In this document: piece after piece, positions 17,408-26,544 of the stretch
Position numbering within the stretch: position 1 is the stretch's first letter
How the letters are laid out: every line of letters begins with the position of its first letter
Source of the DNA: Pseudalgibacter ostreae
GTDB lineage: Bacteria; Bacteroidota; Bacteroidia; Flavobacteriales; Flavobacteriaceae
Direction: 5' to 3'
Assembly (NCBI RefSeq): GCF_042427585.1
Contig: NZ_JBHMFC010000042.1
Span: 1 to 64,000, forward strand
Length of the DNA stretch: 64,000 nt
Program-made: the position numbers and the translations under genes
The notes under the pieces: generated by a model
Databases searched by the model: none
Told to the model about the DNA's origin: nothing
The model's input: only the letters and a program-made list of their open reading frames with translations

Positions 17408-18645
17408 TTCATTCAGAATGACATGGTGCTTTTGATTGTCATTAAGTTATTTTGTCATTCCGACAGCGGAGGAATCTCATGCGTTTAATAGATTCTTCAG
17501 TCGTACCTCCTTCTGAATGACATCGTGCTCTTATTTGTCATTCAGAGCAACGCGAAGAATCTTGTATGTTTTCATAGATTCTTCATTCCGTTCCACTTCA
17601 TTCTGAATGACATGGTGCTTTTGATTGTCATTAGGTTATTTTGTCATTCCAACAGCGGAGGAATCTCATGTTATTCATAGATTCTTCATTCCGTTCCACT
17701 TCATTCTGAATGACATCCGTGCTTTTTTATAACACTTTGGATATTGATTATTTTGTCATTCCAACAGCGGAATAATCTCATGTTTTTCATAGATTCTTCA
17801 GTCGTACCTCCTTCTGAATGACATGGTGCTTTTGATTGTCATTCAGAGCAAAGCGAAGAATCTTGTGTTTAATAGATTCTTCATTTCGTTTCACTTCATT
17901 CTGAATGACATCCGTGCTTTTGATTGTCATTAGGTTATTTTGTCATTCCAACAGCGGAGGAATCTCATGCTTTTCATAGATTCTTCAGTCGTACCTCCTT
18001 CTGAATGACATCGTGTTTTTATTTGTCATTCAGAGCAAAGCGAAGAATCTTGTGTGTTTTCATAGATTCTTCAGTCGTGCCTCCTTCTGAATGACATCGT
18101 GCTCTTATTTGTCATTCAGAGCAACGCGAAGAATCTTGTATGTTTTCATGGGTTCTTCATTCCGTTTCACTCCATTCTGAATGACATGGTACTTTTGATT
18201 GTCATTAGGTTATTTTGTCATTCCGACAACGGAGGAATCTCATGTTTTCATGGATTCTTCAGTCGTACCTCCTTCTGAATGACATCGTGTTTTTATTTGT
18301 CATTCAGAGCAAAGCGAAGAATTTTGTGTTTTCATAGATTCTTCATTCCGTTTCACTTCATTCTGAATGACATGGTGCTTTTGATTGTCATTAGGTTATT
18401 TTGTCATTCCAACAGCGGAGGAATCTCATGCGTTTAATAGATTCTTCATTCCGTTTCACTTCATTCTGAATGACATCGTATGTTTTCATAGATTCTTCAG
18501 TCGTGCCTCCTTCTGAATGACATCGTGCTCTTATTTGTCATTCAGAGCAACGCGAAGAATCTTGTATGTTTTCATGGGTTCTTCATTCCGTTTCACTTCC
18601 TTCTGAATGACATCCGTGCTTTTGAGTGACATCGTGCTTTTTAAA
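17322..18645. repeat. Palindromic repeat array C
   Basis: About 1.3 kb made almost wholly of hairpin repeats of the same family as arrays A and B but with other arm combinations. Arms TGTCATTCAGAGCAACGCGAAGAATCT or TGTCATTCCAACAGCGGAGG+AATCTCA face ATAGATTCTTCAGTCGTACC+TCCTTCTGAATGACA or AGATTCTTCATTCCG...TTCTGAATGACA (plus signs only break long strings). The 11-base ends TGTCATTCAGA/TCTGAATGACA are inverted and GAAGAATCT pairs with AGATTCTTC inside. At least a dozen units are present, separated by TTTTGATTGTCATTAGGTTA-like spacers. The array joins a glycosyltransferase fragment (left) to the outer-membrane-protein gene (right). No transposase gene is present. Confidence 0.88.
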
Positions 18646-18653
18646 AGCTAAAA

Positions 18654-20348
18654 TTAAAAACGCGCTACCAGACTAATGTGTATTTTGGAATTCGATAATT
18701 TAAATGGAGTGTGTTCACTTTTACCATTGGCATAATTAAATTTTAAAAGACCAGAACGTGTTAAAATGCCAAACCCTAAGCCGTAGCCATAAAGTTTTTC
18801 TTTTGCATCGGTTAAGACGTTTTCAAAAGAGGCTAAGTCTGTAATGGAGTGTATGTATATGGTGTTGCTAAGCTGGAGCCTGTATTCTACATTTAATACA
18901 CCATAAAGAGAGGCCAATATGCTGTTTTCTTCAAAGCCTCTAATGGAGTTGATGCCTCCAAAACGCAGCAGTTCGTTTTCAAAATAAGTGTCGGATGCCA
19001 TGCTGGCGGCATTTAGCTTTACAAAAACACTGTTTTTAGCGTTCAGATTAAAAATCTTAAACGTATTTAAAGTCCATTGGAACTGTTTTTCAGGATGTGT
19101 TGTTGTTTTTCGTTCTCCAGTACCGGCTTCCGCATAAACGAAATGGTGTACCGGGAATAATAAATGCTGCTGCTGGGGGACTGTATATTGATATGAAAGT
19201 TTTAAGAAAACCGACTTATAGTCTGCGATGGCTGCTGTGGAGGTTTCTGTTAATAAGGTATTGGAGCTTACAGAAAATATTCCTGCAGCCACCTTGTGTT
19301 TAGGGTTTAATTGGTAGTTTAGGTTTACGGCTTGATGGGTCGTGGTATATGAGCTGTCTTTTTTAAAAATATTCAGCTCCAGATCTACCCCGATAGGGCT
19401 TCCAAATAAATATGGTAAGCTTAAATCGACTTTAAAGTTTTTTTGCTGACTTTGATCGCTTTTGTATTGCAATCCAAAACGCTCGCCATAATTCAGGTTA
19501 TTAACCAAACTTAGGTTTACATAGCCATCAAACTCCAGCGTGTTACTGTCTTCATTAGTGCCAAATCCTAAAAACCCATCAAACCCATTACTGGCCGATT
19601 TTTCGATATACATATATAAGGTTGTAGAATCTTTAGAAAATAAGACCTCGGGCGGTTTTATTTCGTGGGCAAAGGCTAAGGAATTTAATTGTTCGGTTTT
19701 TTTCTGAATGGCTTTTAAACTGAATGTTTTGTTAGGCTTTATTTTTAGATAATGCTTTAAATAAGATTTTGGAAAGCGCTCGTAACCTTTAATGATGATA
19801 TGATCCAGGTATCTTTTTTGGGATTCTGCTGTTATGATGATATGTGCTTTTAAATGGCCGCTATCTTGGATTGAAATGTTAGACAAGCGTAGTTTTGAAA
19901 ACGGGGCGCCCTTATCTACTAATTTTGAATTGATAAAGGCTAAGGCCTCTTCCACATCTTGAAGGTTTAAAACAAAATAATCGTCGTGGACCTCTTGGGA
20001 AACAGATGTTAAGGTGGAGGTCTCGATTTTGTTTTTGGGGTAGTATATAGATATGGTGTGGTATTGGGTTTTTAATTGGATCTTGGTCTGGTATAGTGAG
20101 TCGTTAATGCGGGAAATGCTGTCGCGTCTGTTTTCGATATAGCCTATGGAATAAAGTTGGTCTTGGAAGGTTTTAATTTCGGAATGCAAGCCTTCATAAT
20201 CACTATGGTATGTCGTGTAGCCTAAAGCATCGATAATTCGATTTTCAATACTGTTTTCACCTTCAATGATAAGTTGCAACTGTTGCCCCTTTACTTTAGT
20301 AGAAAAAAAGACGCTTAAAAAGGCCAGTATAAAAGCTGTTTTTCGCAC
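18654..20348 (-). CDS. BamA/TamA-like outer-membrane protein with POTRA-like region
   Basis: The 564-residue protein begins with a signal peptide ending near STKVKGQQ (about 1-22). A periplasmic region follows, with at least one POTRA-like unit (about 170-245: LDHIIIKGYERFPKSYLKHYLKIKPNKTFS). The C-terminal half (about 260-564) is a predicted beta-barrel of the surface-antigen (Omp85) class, with ELLRFGGINSIRGFEENSI as the conserved RGF-type barrel-lumen motif. The final residue is Phe, as in proteins assembled by BAM. Family members insert or secrete proteins or lipids across the outer membrane; this paralogue is shorter than BamA and its cargo is unknown. It is monocistronic, with repeat array C right behind it. 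Confidence 0.8.
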   Translation of the reverse strand: MRKTAFILAFLSVFFSTKVKGQQLQLIIEGENSIENRIIDALGYTTYHSDYEGLHSEIKTFQDQLYSIGYIENRRDSISRINDSLYQTKIQLKTQYHTISIYYPKNKIETSTLTSVSQEVHDDYFVLNLQDVEEALAFINSKLVDKGAPFSKLRLSNISIQDSGHLKAHIIITAESQKRYLDHIIIKGYERFPKSYLKHYLKIKPNKTFSLKAIQKKTEQLNSLAFAHEIKPPEVLFSKDSTTLYMYIEKSASNGFDGFLGFGTNEDSNTLEFDGYVNLSLVNNLNYGERFGLQYKSDQSQQKNFKVDLSLPYLFGSPIGVDLELNIFKKDSSYTTTHQAVNLNYQLNPKHKVAAGIFSVSSNTLLTETSTAAIADYKSVFLKLSYQYTVPQQQHLLFPVHHFVYAEAGTGERKTTTHPEKQFQWTLNTFKIFNLNAKNSVFVKLNAASMASDTYFENELLRFGGINSIRGFEENSILASLYGVLNVEYRLQLSNTIYIHSITDLASFENVLTDAKEKLYGYGLGFGILTRSGLLKFNYANGKSEHTPFKLSNSKIHISLVARF

Positions 20349-20539
20349 TTAATTGTATTAAAATTTATAAAATAAACTCCCGAATCCAGAAAAAAACGTA
20401 AAGGTATTCTTTAAATAGGGCAGAAGGCTTATGTCCTACGAGCTGCTTCATTTTCCCTGTAAATCTAAAGGAAAAAGAACACTTGTGATATAATGTGTGA
20501 TTTTTTTTTGAAAACTCTTAAAAATTAATGGATTAGGAT
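20349..20539. other. Divergent spacer before the ribosomal cluster
   Basis: AT-rich DNA between the divergent outer-membrane-protein gene and rpsL. No ORF is seen and no clear minus-strand promoter for the 18654-20348 gene was found. Confidence 0.4.
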
Positions 20540-20569
20540 TTGAATTATTCATTTTATTTTCTACCTTTG
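20540..20569 (+). promoter_or_regulatory. Strong promoter of the rpsL operon
   Basis: TTG (20540-20542), 19-base spacer, TACCTTTG (20562-20569): an exact match to the Bacteroidota consensus. Just downstream CCTCTT (20574-20579) and AAGAGG (20582-20587) form a 6-base stem near the predicted transcript start. The ATG follows at 20613. Confidence 0.85.
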
Positions 20570-20612
20570 CAGCCCTCTTAAAAGAGGATTTTAAAATTTA
20601 TATATAATATAT

Positions 20613-20987
20613 ATGCCAACAATTTCACAATTAGTAAGAACAGGAAGAACCAAAATAACCAAGAAGAGTAAATCGGTTGCTTTAGATTCTTGTCCGCAAA
20701 GACGTGGTGTGTGTACTCGTGTTTACACGACGACTCCTAAAAAACCTAACTCAGCAATGCGTAAGGTAGCAAGGGTTCGTTTAACGAACGGTAACGAGGT
20801 GAATGCATACATTGGCGGCGAAGGGCACAATCTACAAGAGCACTCGATAGTATTGGTTAGAGGTGGAAGGGTAAAAGATTTACCAGGAGTTAGATATCAC
20901 ATTGTACGTGGTGCATTAGACACAGCAGGTGTTAACGGCAGAACGCAACGTAGATCTAAGTATGGTGCTAAACGCCCTAAGAAGTAA
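20613..20987 (+). CDS. rpsL: 30S ribosomal protein S12
   Basis: Decoding-centre protein of the small subunit. The 124-residue protein carries the highly conserved TTPKKPNSAMRKVARVRLTNG loop (about 40-60) and RGGRVKDLPGVRYHIVRG (about 85-102). The lysines at the two classic streptomycin-resistance positions are the wild-type residues. First gene of the str cluster, 22 bases before rpsG, under the promoter at 20540-20569. Confidence 0.99.
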   Translation: MPTISQLVRTGRTKITKKSKSVALDSCPQRRGVCTRVYTTTPKKPNSAMRKVARVRLTNGNEVNAYIGGEGHNLQEHSIVLVRGGRVKDLPGVRYHIVRGALDTAGVNGRTQRRSKYGAKRPKK

Positions 20988-21009
20988 TTTAAAACTTTAA
21001 GAAGAAGAC

Positions 21010-21486
21010 ATGAGAAAAAAAGCAGCAAAAAAGAGACCGCTTTTGCCGGATCCACGTTTTAACGATCAGTTAGTAACTCGTTTCGTTAATATGATGATGT
21101 GGGATGGGAAAAAGTCTGTAGCTTTTAAAGTATTCTATGATGCTATTGACATTGTAGAATCAAAAAAGAGTGATGAAGAGAAAACAGCTTTAGATACATG
21201 GAAAGATGCTTTATCTAATGTGATGCCTCACGTAGAAGTACGTAGCCGTCGTGTTGGAGGTGCAACCTTCCAAATTCCAATGCAAATACGTCCAGACCGT
21301 AAAGTTTCTACCGCAATGAAATGGCTAATTAGCTATTCACGTAAGAGAAACGAGAAATCTATGGCGCAACGTTTGGCTTCAGAAATTTTAGCAGCAGCTA
21401 AAGAAGAAGGAGCAGCGGTTAAGAAAAGAGTGGATACTCATAAAATGGCCGAAGCAAATAAAGCATTCTCTCACTTTAGATTTTAA
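21010..21486 (+). CDS. rpsG: 30S ribosomal protein S7
   Basis: Nucleates folding of the 3' domain of 16S rRNA. The 158-residue length is normal. The N-terminal RKKAAKKRPLLPDPRF segment, VEVRSRRVGGATFQIP and the C-terminal DTHKMAEANKAFSHFRF are diagnostic. It lies 6 bases upstream of fusA and 22 after rpsL in one transcript. Confidence 0.99.
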   Translation: MRKKAAKKRPLLPDPRFNDQLVTRFVNMMMWDGKKSVAFKVFYDAIDIVESKKSDEEKTALDTWKDALSNVMPHVEVRSRRVGGATFQIPMQIRPDRKVSTAMKWLISYSRKRNEKSMAQRLASEILAAAKEEGAAVKKRVDTHKMAEANKAFSHFRF

Positions 21487-21492
21487 TAATAT

Positions 21493-23619
21493 ATGGCAAG
21501 AGACTTAAAATTAACAAGAAATATAGGTATTGCTGCACATATTGATGCAGGAAAGACCACAACTACAGAACGTATTCTTTTTTATACCGGTGTAAACCAT
21601 AAGGTAGGTGAAACTCACGAAGGGTCATCAACAATGGACTGGATGGAGCAAGAAGCAGAAAGAGGTATTACTATTACTTCTGCAGCAACAACTTGTGACT
21701 GGGTATTCCCTAAAGAAAACGGAGAACCAACAGAAGACGCAAAAAGTTATCACTTTAATATTATAGACACCCCTGGCCACGTTGATTTTACGGTAGAAGT
21801 AAACCGTTCTTTACGTGTGCTTGATGGTTTAGTGTTTTTATTCAGTGCGGTAGATGGTGTGGAACCACAATCGGAAACAAACTGGAGATTAGCCGATAAT
21901 TATAAAGTGCCTAGAATTGGATTTGTTAACAAAATGGACCGTCAAGGGTCTAACTTTTTAGAAGTTAACAAACAAGTAAAAGAAATGTTAGGTTCTAATG
22001 CAGTGCCAATTGTATTGCCTATTGGAGATGAAGCAGACTTTAGAGGTGTTGTGGATCTCGTTAAGAATAGGGCGATTGAGTGGCATGATGAGAACTTTGG
22101 TTCTACTTTTGATGTTATTCCTATTCCGGAAGACATGAAAGAAGAAGTGCGCCAATACAGAGCGTTACTAATTGAAGAGGTAGCGAGTTACGACGAAAAC
22201 TTATTAGAGAAATTCATGGAAGATGAAGACTCTATTACAGAAGACGAAGTACACGCAGCGCTAAGAGCAGCAGTAATGGATATGGCCATTATACCTATGG
22301 TATGTGGATCATCTTTCAAAAATAAAGGCGTTCAGTTTTTATTAGATGCTGTTTGTAGATACTTACCTTCTCCAATGGATAGAGAAAGTGTTATCGGTAC
22401 AAATCCAGATACAGATAAAGAAGAAAGACGTAGACCAGACGTTAAAGAACCTTTTTCTGCTTTAGCATTTAAAATTGCTACCGATCCTTTTGTTGGTCGT
22501 TTAGCGTTTTTCCGTGCATACTCAGGACATTTAGATGCAGGATCTTATGTGTTGAACAACCGCTCTGGAAAAAAAGAACGTATTTCACGTATCTACCAAA
22601 TGCACGCCAACAAACAAATTGCTCTAGATTATCTAGAAGCAGGTGATATTGGAGCAGCAGTAGGATTTAAAGATATTAAAACAGGAGATACTTTATCTGA
22701 TGAAAAACACCCTATCGTTTTAGAATCTATGGATTTCCCAGACCCAGTAATTGGTATCGCTGTGGAGCCTAAGACTAAAGCAGATGTTGATAAATTAGGG
22801 ATGGCATTATCTAAACTTGCAGAAGAGGATCCAACCTTTACAGCAAGAACAGATGAGGCTTCAGGACAGACTATTATTTCTGGAATGGGTGAGCTTCACT
22901 TAGATATTATTGTAGATCGTTTACGTCGTGAGTTTAAGGTTGAAGTAAACCAAGGACAACCACAAGTAGAGTACAAAGAGGCTGTTACACAAGTTGCAGA
23001 TCACAGAGAGGTTTATAAAAAGCAATCTGGTGGACGTGGTAAATTTGCCGATATTGTATTTACTTTAGGGCCTGCAGACGAAGGTGTAACAGGATTACAG
23101 TTTGAGTCTATTATTAAAGGTGGTAACGTACCTAAAGAATTTATCCCTTCTATTGAAAAAGGATTTAAACTAGCGATGGCGAATGGTCCTCTAGCAGGAT
23201 ATGAGATTGACTCTATGAAAGTAACCTTGAAAGATGGATCTTATCACGATGTGGATTCCGATCAACTATCTTTCGAATTGGCTGCTAAAATAGGATTTAA
23301 AGCTGCTGCAAAAGCTGCAAAAGCGGTTATCATGGAGCCTATTATGAAACTTGAGGTGATTACTCCTGAAGAGAATATGGGTGATATTGTAGGCGATTTA
23401 AACCGTCGTCGTGGTCAAATGAGCGATATGGGCGATAGAGCTGGAGCAAAAACTGTAAAAGCAACGGTTCCTTTATCTGAAATGTTCGGATATGTTACCA
23501 CACTAAGAACATTATCATCAGGCCGTGCAACGTCAACAATGGAGTTTTCACACTATGCTGAAACCCCTTCAAACATATCAGAAGAAGTTATTAAGGCTGC
23601 TAAAGGCATCGAATCGTAA
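21493..23619 (+). CDS. fusA: Elongation factor G
   Basis: GTPase that drives ribosomal translocation. The 708-residue protein has G1 AHIDAGKTTTTERI (about 15-28), the G2 region ERGITITSAA, G3 DTPGHVDFT and G4 VNKMDRQG. Domain II, the HYDVDSDQLSFELAAK-like domain IV (here YHDVDSDQLSFELAAK) and the C-terminal domain V ending with the SMEFSHY-type motif (TMEFSHYAETP) follow. tuf does not follow it, unlike in Proteobacteria; rpsJ comes next after 11 bases, the usual Bacteroidota order. Confidence 0.99.
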   Translation: MARDLKLTRNIGIAAHIDAGKTTTTERILFYTGVNHKVGETHEGSSTMDWMEQEAERGITITSAATTCDWVFPKENGEPTEDAKSYHFNIIDTPGHVDFTVEVNRSLRVLDGLVFLFSAVDGVEPQSETNWRLADNYKVPRIGFVNKMDRQGSNFLEVNKQVKEMLGSNAVPIVLPIGDEADFRGVVDLVKNRAIEWHDENFGSTFDVIPIPEDMKEEVRQYRALLIEEVASYDENLLEKFMEDEDSITEDEVHAALRAAVMDMAIIPMVCGSSFKNKGVQFLLDAVCRYLPSPMDRESVIGTNPDTDKEERRRPDVKEPFSALAFKIATDPFVGRLAFFRAYSGHLDAGSYVLNNRSGKKERISRIYQMHANKQIALDYLEAGDIGAAVGFKDIKTGDTLSDEKHPIVLESMDFPDPVIGIAVEPKTKADVDKLGMALSKLAEEDPTFTARTDEASGQTIISGMGELHLDIIVDRLRREFKVEVNQGQPQVEYKEAVTQVADHREVYKKQSGGRGKFADIVFTLGPADEGVTGLQFESIIKGGNVPKEFIPSIEKGFKLAMANGPLAGYEIDSMKVTLKDGSYHDVDSDQLSFELAAKIGFKAAAKAAKAVIMEPIMKLEVITPEENMGDIVGDLNRRRGQMSDMGDRAGAKTVKATVPLSEMFGYVTTLRTLSSGRATSTMEFSHYAETPSNISEEVIKAAKGIES

Positions 23620-23630
23620 ATCTTAAGAAA

Positions 23631-23936
23631 ATGAGTCAGAAAATCAGAATAAAATTAAAGTCTTACGATCACAGTTTAGTAGATAAATCTGCTGATAAGA
23701 TTGTAAAAACTGTAAAGAGCACAGGTGCTGTGGTTACAGGTCCAATTCCTTTACCAACGCACAAGAAAATTTTTACTGTATTACGTTCTCCACACGTAAA
23801 CAAGAAATCAAGAGAACAATTTCAATTAAGCTCTTACAAGCGTTTACTTGATATTTATTCTTCATCATCAAAAACGATTGATGCCTTGATGAAACTGGAA
23901 TTACCAAGTGGCGTAGAAGTAGAGATTAAAGTATAA
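23631..23936 (+). CDS. rpsJ: 30S ribosomal protein S10
   Basis: The 101-residue protein matches S10/NusE (QKIRIKLKSYDHSLVDKSADKIVKTVK, TVLRSPHVNKKSREQF). It works in 30S assembly and, as NusE in other bacteria, in antitermination. It is attached to the fusA end of the str cluster. A 223-base structured gap with an intrinsic terminator separates it from rplC, so here it appears to be transcribed with rpsL-rpsG-fusA. Confidence 0.99.
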   Translation: MSQKIRIKLKSYDHSLVDKSADKIVKTVKSTGAVVTGPIPLPTHKKIFTVLRSPHVNKKSREQFQLSSYKRLLDIYSSSSKTIDALMKLELPSGVEVEIKV

Positions 23937-23943
23937 GTAAACC

Positions 23944-24105
23944 TCTGCGAATCCCGATAATTATCGGAAGACCCCTTAAAGTCGTTTTTTACTAACGAAG
24001 AAAAGCCGGTTAGATTCGCTAGAATACATGTCCTTAACTACGGTTAAGGAAAAACGGTAAAATGCATTTCAGGGACGAAAGGTATTTTTGTCCCTGATTT
24101 TTTTT
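23944..24105 (+). ncRNA. Structured leader or intergenic RNA with terminator between rpsJ and rplC
   Basis: Several helices can be read directly. GCGAATC (23947-23953) pairs with GATTCGC (24013-24019), with a possible bulged extension TCT/AGA, and encloses the perfect palindrome CCGATAATTATCGG (23954-23967). TCCTTAAC (24031-24038) and GTTAAGGA (24043-24050) close a TACG tetraloop with a C-G closing pair. TCAGGGAC (24069-24076) and GTCCCTGA (24090-24097) form a stem followed by eight T. The last is a classic intrinsic terminator 55 bases before rplC. The arrangement suggests an autogenous ribosomal-protein leader controlling the rplC operon, in the way the L4-regulated S10 leader precedes rpsJ in E. 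coli (inference). Confidence 0.6.
24069..24105 (+). terminator. Intrinsic terminator upstream of rplC
   Basis: An 8-base perfect stem TCAGGGAC/GTCCCTGA with a 13-base loop, then eight T (24098-24105). It either ends the str transcript or acts as a regulated attenuator for the rplC operon. The loop contains TATTTTTG (24083-24090), which also fits a -7 element, but no -33 partner is seen. Confidence 0.8.
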
Positions 24106-24159
24106 AAAGCAAGTTGGATTAGGTTCCAACATATTAGTAATAACAAATAAATAATAATT

Positions 24160-24777
24160 ATGTCTGGGTTAATTGGAAGAAAAATCGGTATGACCAGCAT
24201 CTTTGATGAAAAAGGAAAAAACATTCCTTGTACAGTAATCGAAGCTGGACCATGTATCGTTACCCAAGTCAGAACTGAAGAGGTGGATGGCTATAATGCT
24301 ATTCAACTTGGTTTCGATGACGCGACAGAAAAAAGTGCTACTAAAGCGGACATAGGTCACGCTAAAAAAGCAGGAACTTCTGTAAAACGCAAAATCGTTG
24401 AATTCAAAAGTTTTGATAAGGAGTACAAGTTAGGTGATGCAATCACTGTAGAGCACTTTGTAGAAGGTGAATTTGTTGACATCTCTGGAACCTCGAAAGG
24501 AAAAGGTTTCCAAGGTGTTGTAAAACGTCACGGTTTTGGTGGTGTAGGTCAAGCGACCCACGGGCAACACAACCGTTTGAGAGCGCCAGGTTCTATTGGT
24601 GCGGCTTCATATCCTGGAAGAGTATTTAAGGGTATGAAAATGGCAGGTAGAATGGGTAATGACTCGGTAAAAATTGAAAATTTAAGAGTTTTAAAAATAG
24701 TAGCAGATAAAAACCTACTAGTGGTTAAAGGGTGTGTACCTGGACACAAGAATTCTTATGTAATTATTAGAAAATAA
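24160..24777 (+). CDS. rplC: 50S ribosomal protein L3
   Basis: Early-assembly 23S-binding protein near the peptidyl-transferase centre. The 205 residues start SGLIGRKIGMTSIFDEKGK and include the conserved FKGKGFQGVVKRHGFGG-like loop (here TSKGKGFQGVVKRHGFGG) and RAPGSIGAASYPGRVFKGMKMAGRMG. The stop codon overlaps the rplD start by one base (TAATG). First gene after the structured leader. Confidence 0.99.
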   Translation: MSGLIGRKIGMTSIFDEKGKNIPCTVIEAGPCIVTQVRTEEVDGYNAIQLGFDDATEKSATKADIGHAKKAGTSVKRKIVEFKSFDKEYKLGDAITVEHFVEGEFVDISGTSKGKGFQGVVKRHGFGGVGQATHGQHNRLRAPGSIGAASYPGRVFKGMKMAGRMGNDSVKIENLRVLKIVADKNLLVVKGCVPGHKNSYVIIRK

Positions 24778-25406
24778 TGGAAGTAGCAGTTTTAGATATA
24801 AACGGAAAAGATACAGGTAGAAAGGCAGACCTTTCTAAGGATGTATTTGCTATTGAGCCTAATAATCACGCGGTGTATTTGGATGTTAAGCAATATTTAG
24901 CAAACCAAAGACAAGGAACTCACAAATCGAAAGAGAGAGCTGAGATTTCTGGAAGTACACGTAAGATTAAGAAGCAAAAAGGAACAGGTACGGCAAGAGC
25001 AGGTAGTATTAAGTCTGGTGTTTTTAAAGGGGGTGGCCGTATGTTCGGACCAAGACCAAGAAACTACAGTTTTAAACTTAATAAGAACTTAAAACGCTTA
25101 GCACGTAAATCGGCTTTAAGTATTAAAGCAGGAGAACAATCCATCACGATTCTAGAAGATTTTAACTTCGATACGGTAAAGACAAAAAACTTTACAGCAG
25201 TATTGAAAGCGTTAAACCTAGAAAACAAAAAAACATTATTTGTGTTGGGTGCCTCAAATAATAATGTATATTTGTCCTCACGTAATTTAAAAGGCTCTGA
25301 CGTTATAACGGCTTCAGAATTAAGCACTTACAAAATTTTAAATGCGAACCAAGTCGTTCTTTTAGAAGGCGCTTTAGCAGGAATTGAAACAAACTTAAGT
25401 AAATAG
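24777..25406 (+). CDS. rplD: 50S ribosomal protein L4
   Basis: The 209 residues have the extended internal loop with QKGTGTARAGSIKSGVFKGGG (about 62-82), which lines the exit tunnel, and FGPRPRNYSFKLNKN. In E. coli L4 represses its own operon through the S10 leader, which makes the structured RNA 5' of rplC a natural target here (inference). The start overlaps the rplC stop. Confidence 0.99.
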   Translation: MEVAVLDINGKDTGRKADLSKDVFAIEPNNHAVYLDVKQYLANQRQGTHKSKERAEISGSTRKIKKQKGTGTARAGSIKSGVFKGGGRMFGPRPRNYSFKLNKNLKRLARKSALSIKAGEQSITILEDFNFDTVKTKNFTAVLKALNLENKKTLFVLGASNNNVYLSSRNLKGSDVITASELSTYKILNANQVVLLEGALAGIETNLSK

Positions 25407-25412
25407 AAACTC

Positions 25413-25703
25413 ATGAGTATCTTAATTAAACCTATAATCACAGAAAAAGCAACAGCTAATAGCGAGTTGAGAAACTGCTATACTTTCTCAGTGAAACCAA
25501 AGGCGAACAAGGTAGAAATCAAAAAAGCGGTGGAAGCTGCTTATGGTGTTTCTGTTGAAAAAGTTCGTACTATAAATGTCCGTCCAGATAGAAAAACTAA
25601 GTTTACAAAAACTGGTATTCAACATGGTAAAACCAACGCCGTTAAGAAAGCGATGGTACAACTGGCGGAAGGTGAGATGATTGATTTATACAGTAACATG
25701 TAA
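25413..25703 (+). CDS. rplW: 50S ribosomal protein L23
   Basis: Exit-tunnel protein that docks trigger factor and SRP. The 96 residues show the family pattern ILIKPIITEKAT at the N-terminus, YTFSVKPKANKVEIKKAVEAAYGVSVEKVRTINV, then a basic loop. It lies 6 bases after rplD and 10 before rplB. Confidence 0.99.
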   Translation: MSILIKPIITEKATANSELRNCYTFSVKPKANKVEIKKAVEAAYGVSVEKVRTINVRPDRKTKFTKTGIQHGKTNAVKKAMVQLAEGEMIDLYSNM

Positions 25704-25713
25704 TTAAAGACAG

Positions 25714-26541
25714 ATGTCAGTAAGAAAATTAAAACCAATCACACCAGGACAGCGATTTAGAGTAGTTAATGGATTTGACGCCATTACTACTGATAAGCCG
25801 GAGAAAAGTTTAATAGCTCCGATTAAAAAGTCTGGTGGTAGAAACAGTCAAGGAAAAATGACCATGCGCCATATTGGTGGTGGTCATAAAAAGAGGTATC
25901 GTGTTATCGACTTCAAAAGAGATAAAGCAGGAATCCCTGCTGAAGTAAAATCTATTGAGTACGATCCAAACAGAACCGCTTTTATAGCTTTATTAAATTA
26001 TCAAGACGGCGAAAAAAGATACATCATTGCCCAAAATGGTTTACAAGTTGGACAAAATGTAGTATCAAGCAAAGAGAGTATTGCTCCAGAAGTTGGAAAT
26101 GCTATGCCGCTTAGTCTTATTCCATTAGGAACTATTATATCTTGCGTAGAGTTACGTCCAGGACAAGGGGCTATTATGGCTCGTAGTGCTGGGTCTTTTG
26201 CTCAATTAATGGCAAGAGACGGTAAGTTTGCATCTATCAAGTTACCTTCAGGGGAAACACGATTGATACTTGTTACCTGTATGGCCACTATTGGTGTTGT
26301 ATCTAACTCCGATCATCAGTTGTTAGTTGGAGGTAAAGCTGGTAGAACACGATGGTTAGGTAGACGTTCAAGAACGAGACCAGTTGCAATGAACCCTGTC
26401 GATCACCCAATGGGTGGTGGTGAAGGACGCGCTTCAGGTGGTCATCCACGTTCTAGAAACGGAATTCCAGCTAAAGGTTATAGAACCCGTTCTAAAAAGA
26501 ATCCAACAAATAAATATATCGTAGAACGTAGAAAGAAATAA
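25714..26541 (+). CDS. rplB: 50S ribosomal protein L2
   Basis: Universal 23S-binding protein needed for subunit association and peptidyl-transferase assembly. The 275 residues contain MRHIGGGHKKRYRVIDFKR, the SH3/OB core, and the C-terminal MNPVDHPMGGGEGRASGGHP loop followed by a basic tail. Length is normal. It lies 3 bases before rpsS. Confidence 0.99.
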   Translation: MSVRKLKPITPGQRFRVVNGFDAITTDKPEKSLIAPIKKSGGRNSQGKMTMRHIGGGHKKRYRVIDFKRDKAGIPAEVKSIEYDPNRTAFIALLNYQDGEKRYIIAQNGLQVGQNVVSSKESIAPEVGNAMPLSLIPLGTIISCVELRPGQGAIMARSAGSFAQLMARDGKFASIKLPSGETRLILVTCMATIGVVSNSDHQLLVGGKAGRTRWLGRRSRTRPVAMNPVDHPMGGGEGRASGGHPRSRNGIPAKGYRTRSKKNPTNKYIVERRKK

Positions 26542-26544
26542 GAC

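Noticed and set aside
17322..18645. CRISPR array
   Set aside because: Repeats are palindromic mosaics with variable arms; there are no equal-length unique spacers, no leader and no cas genes.
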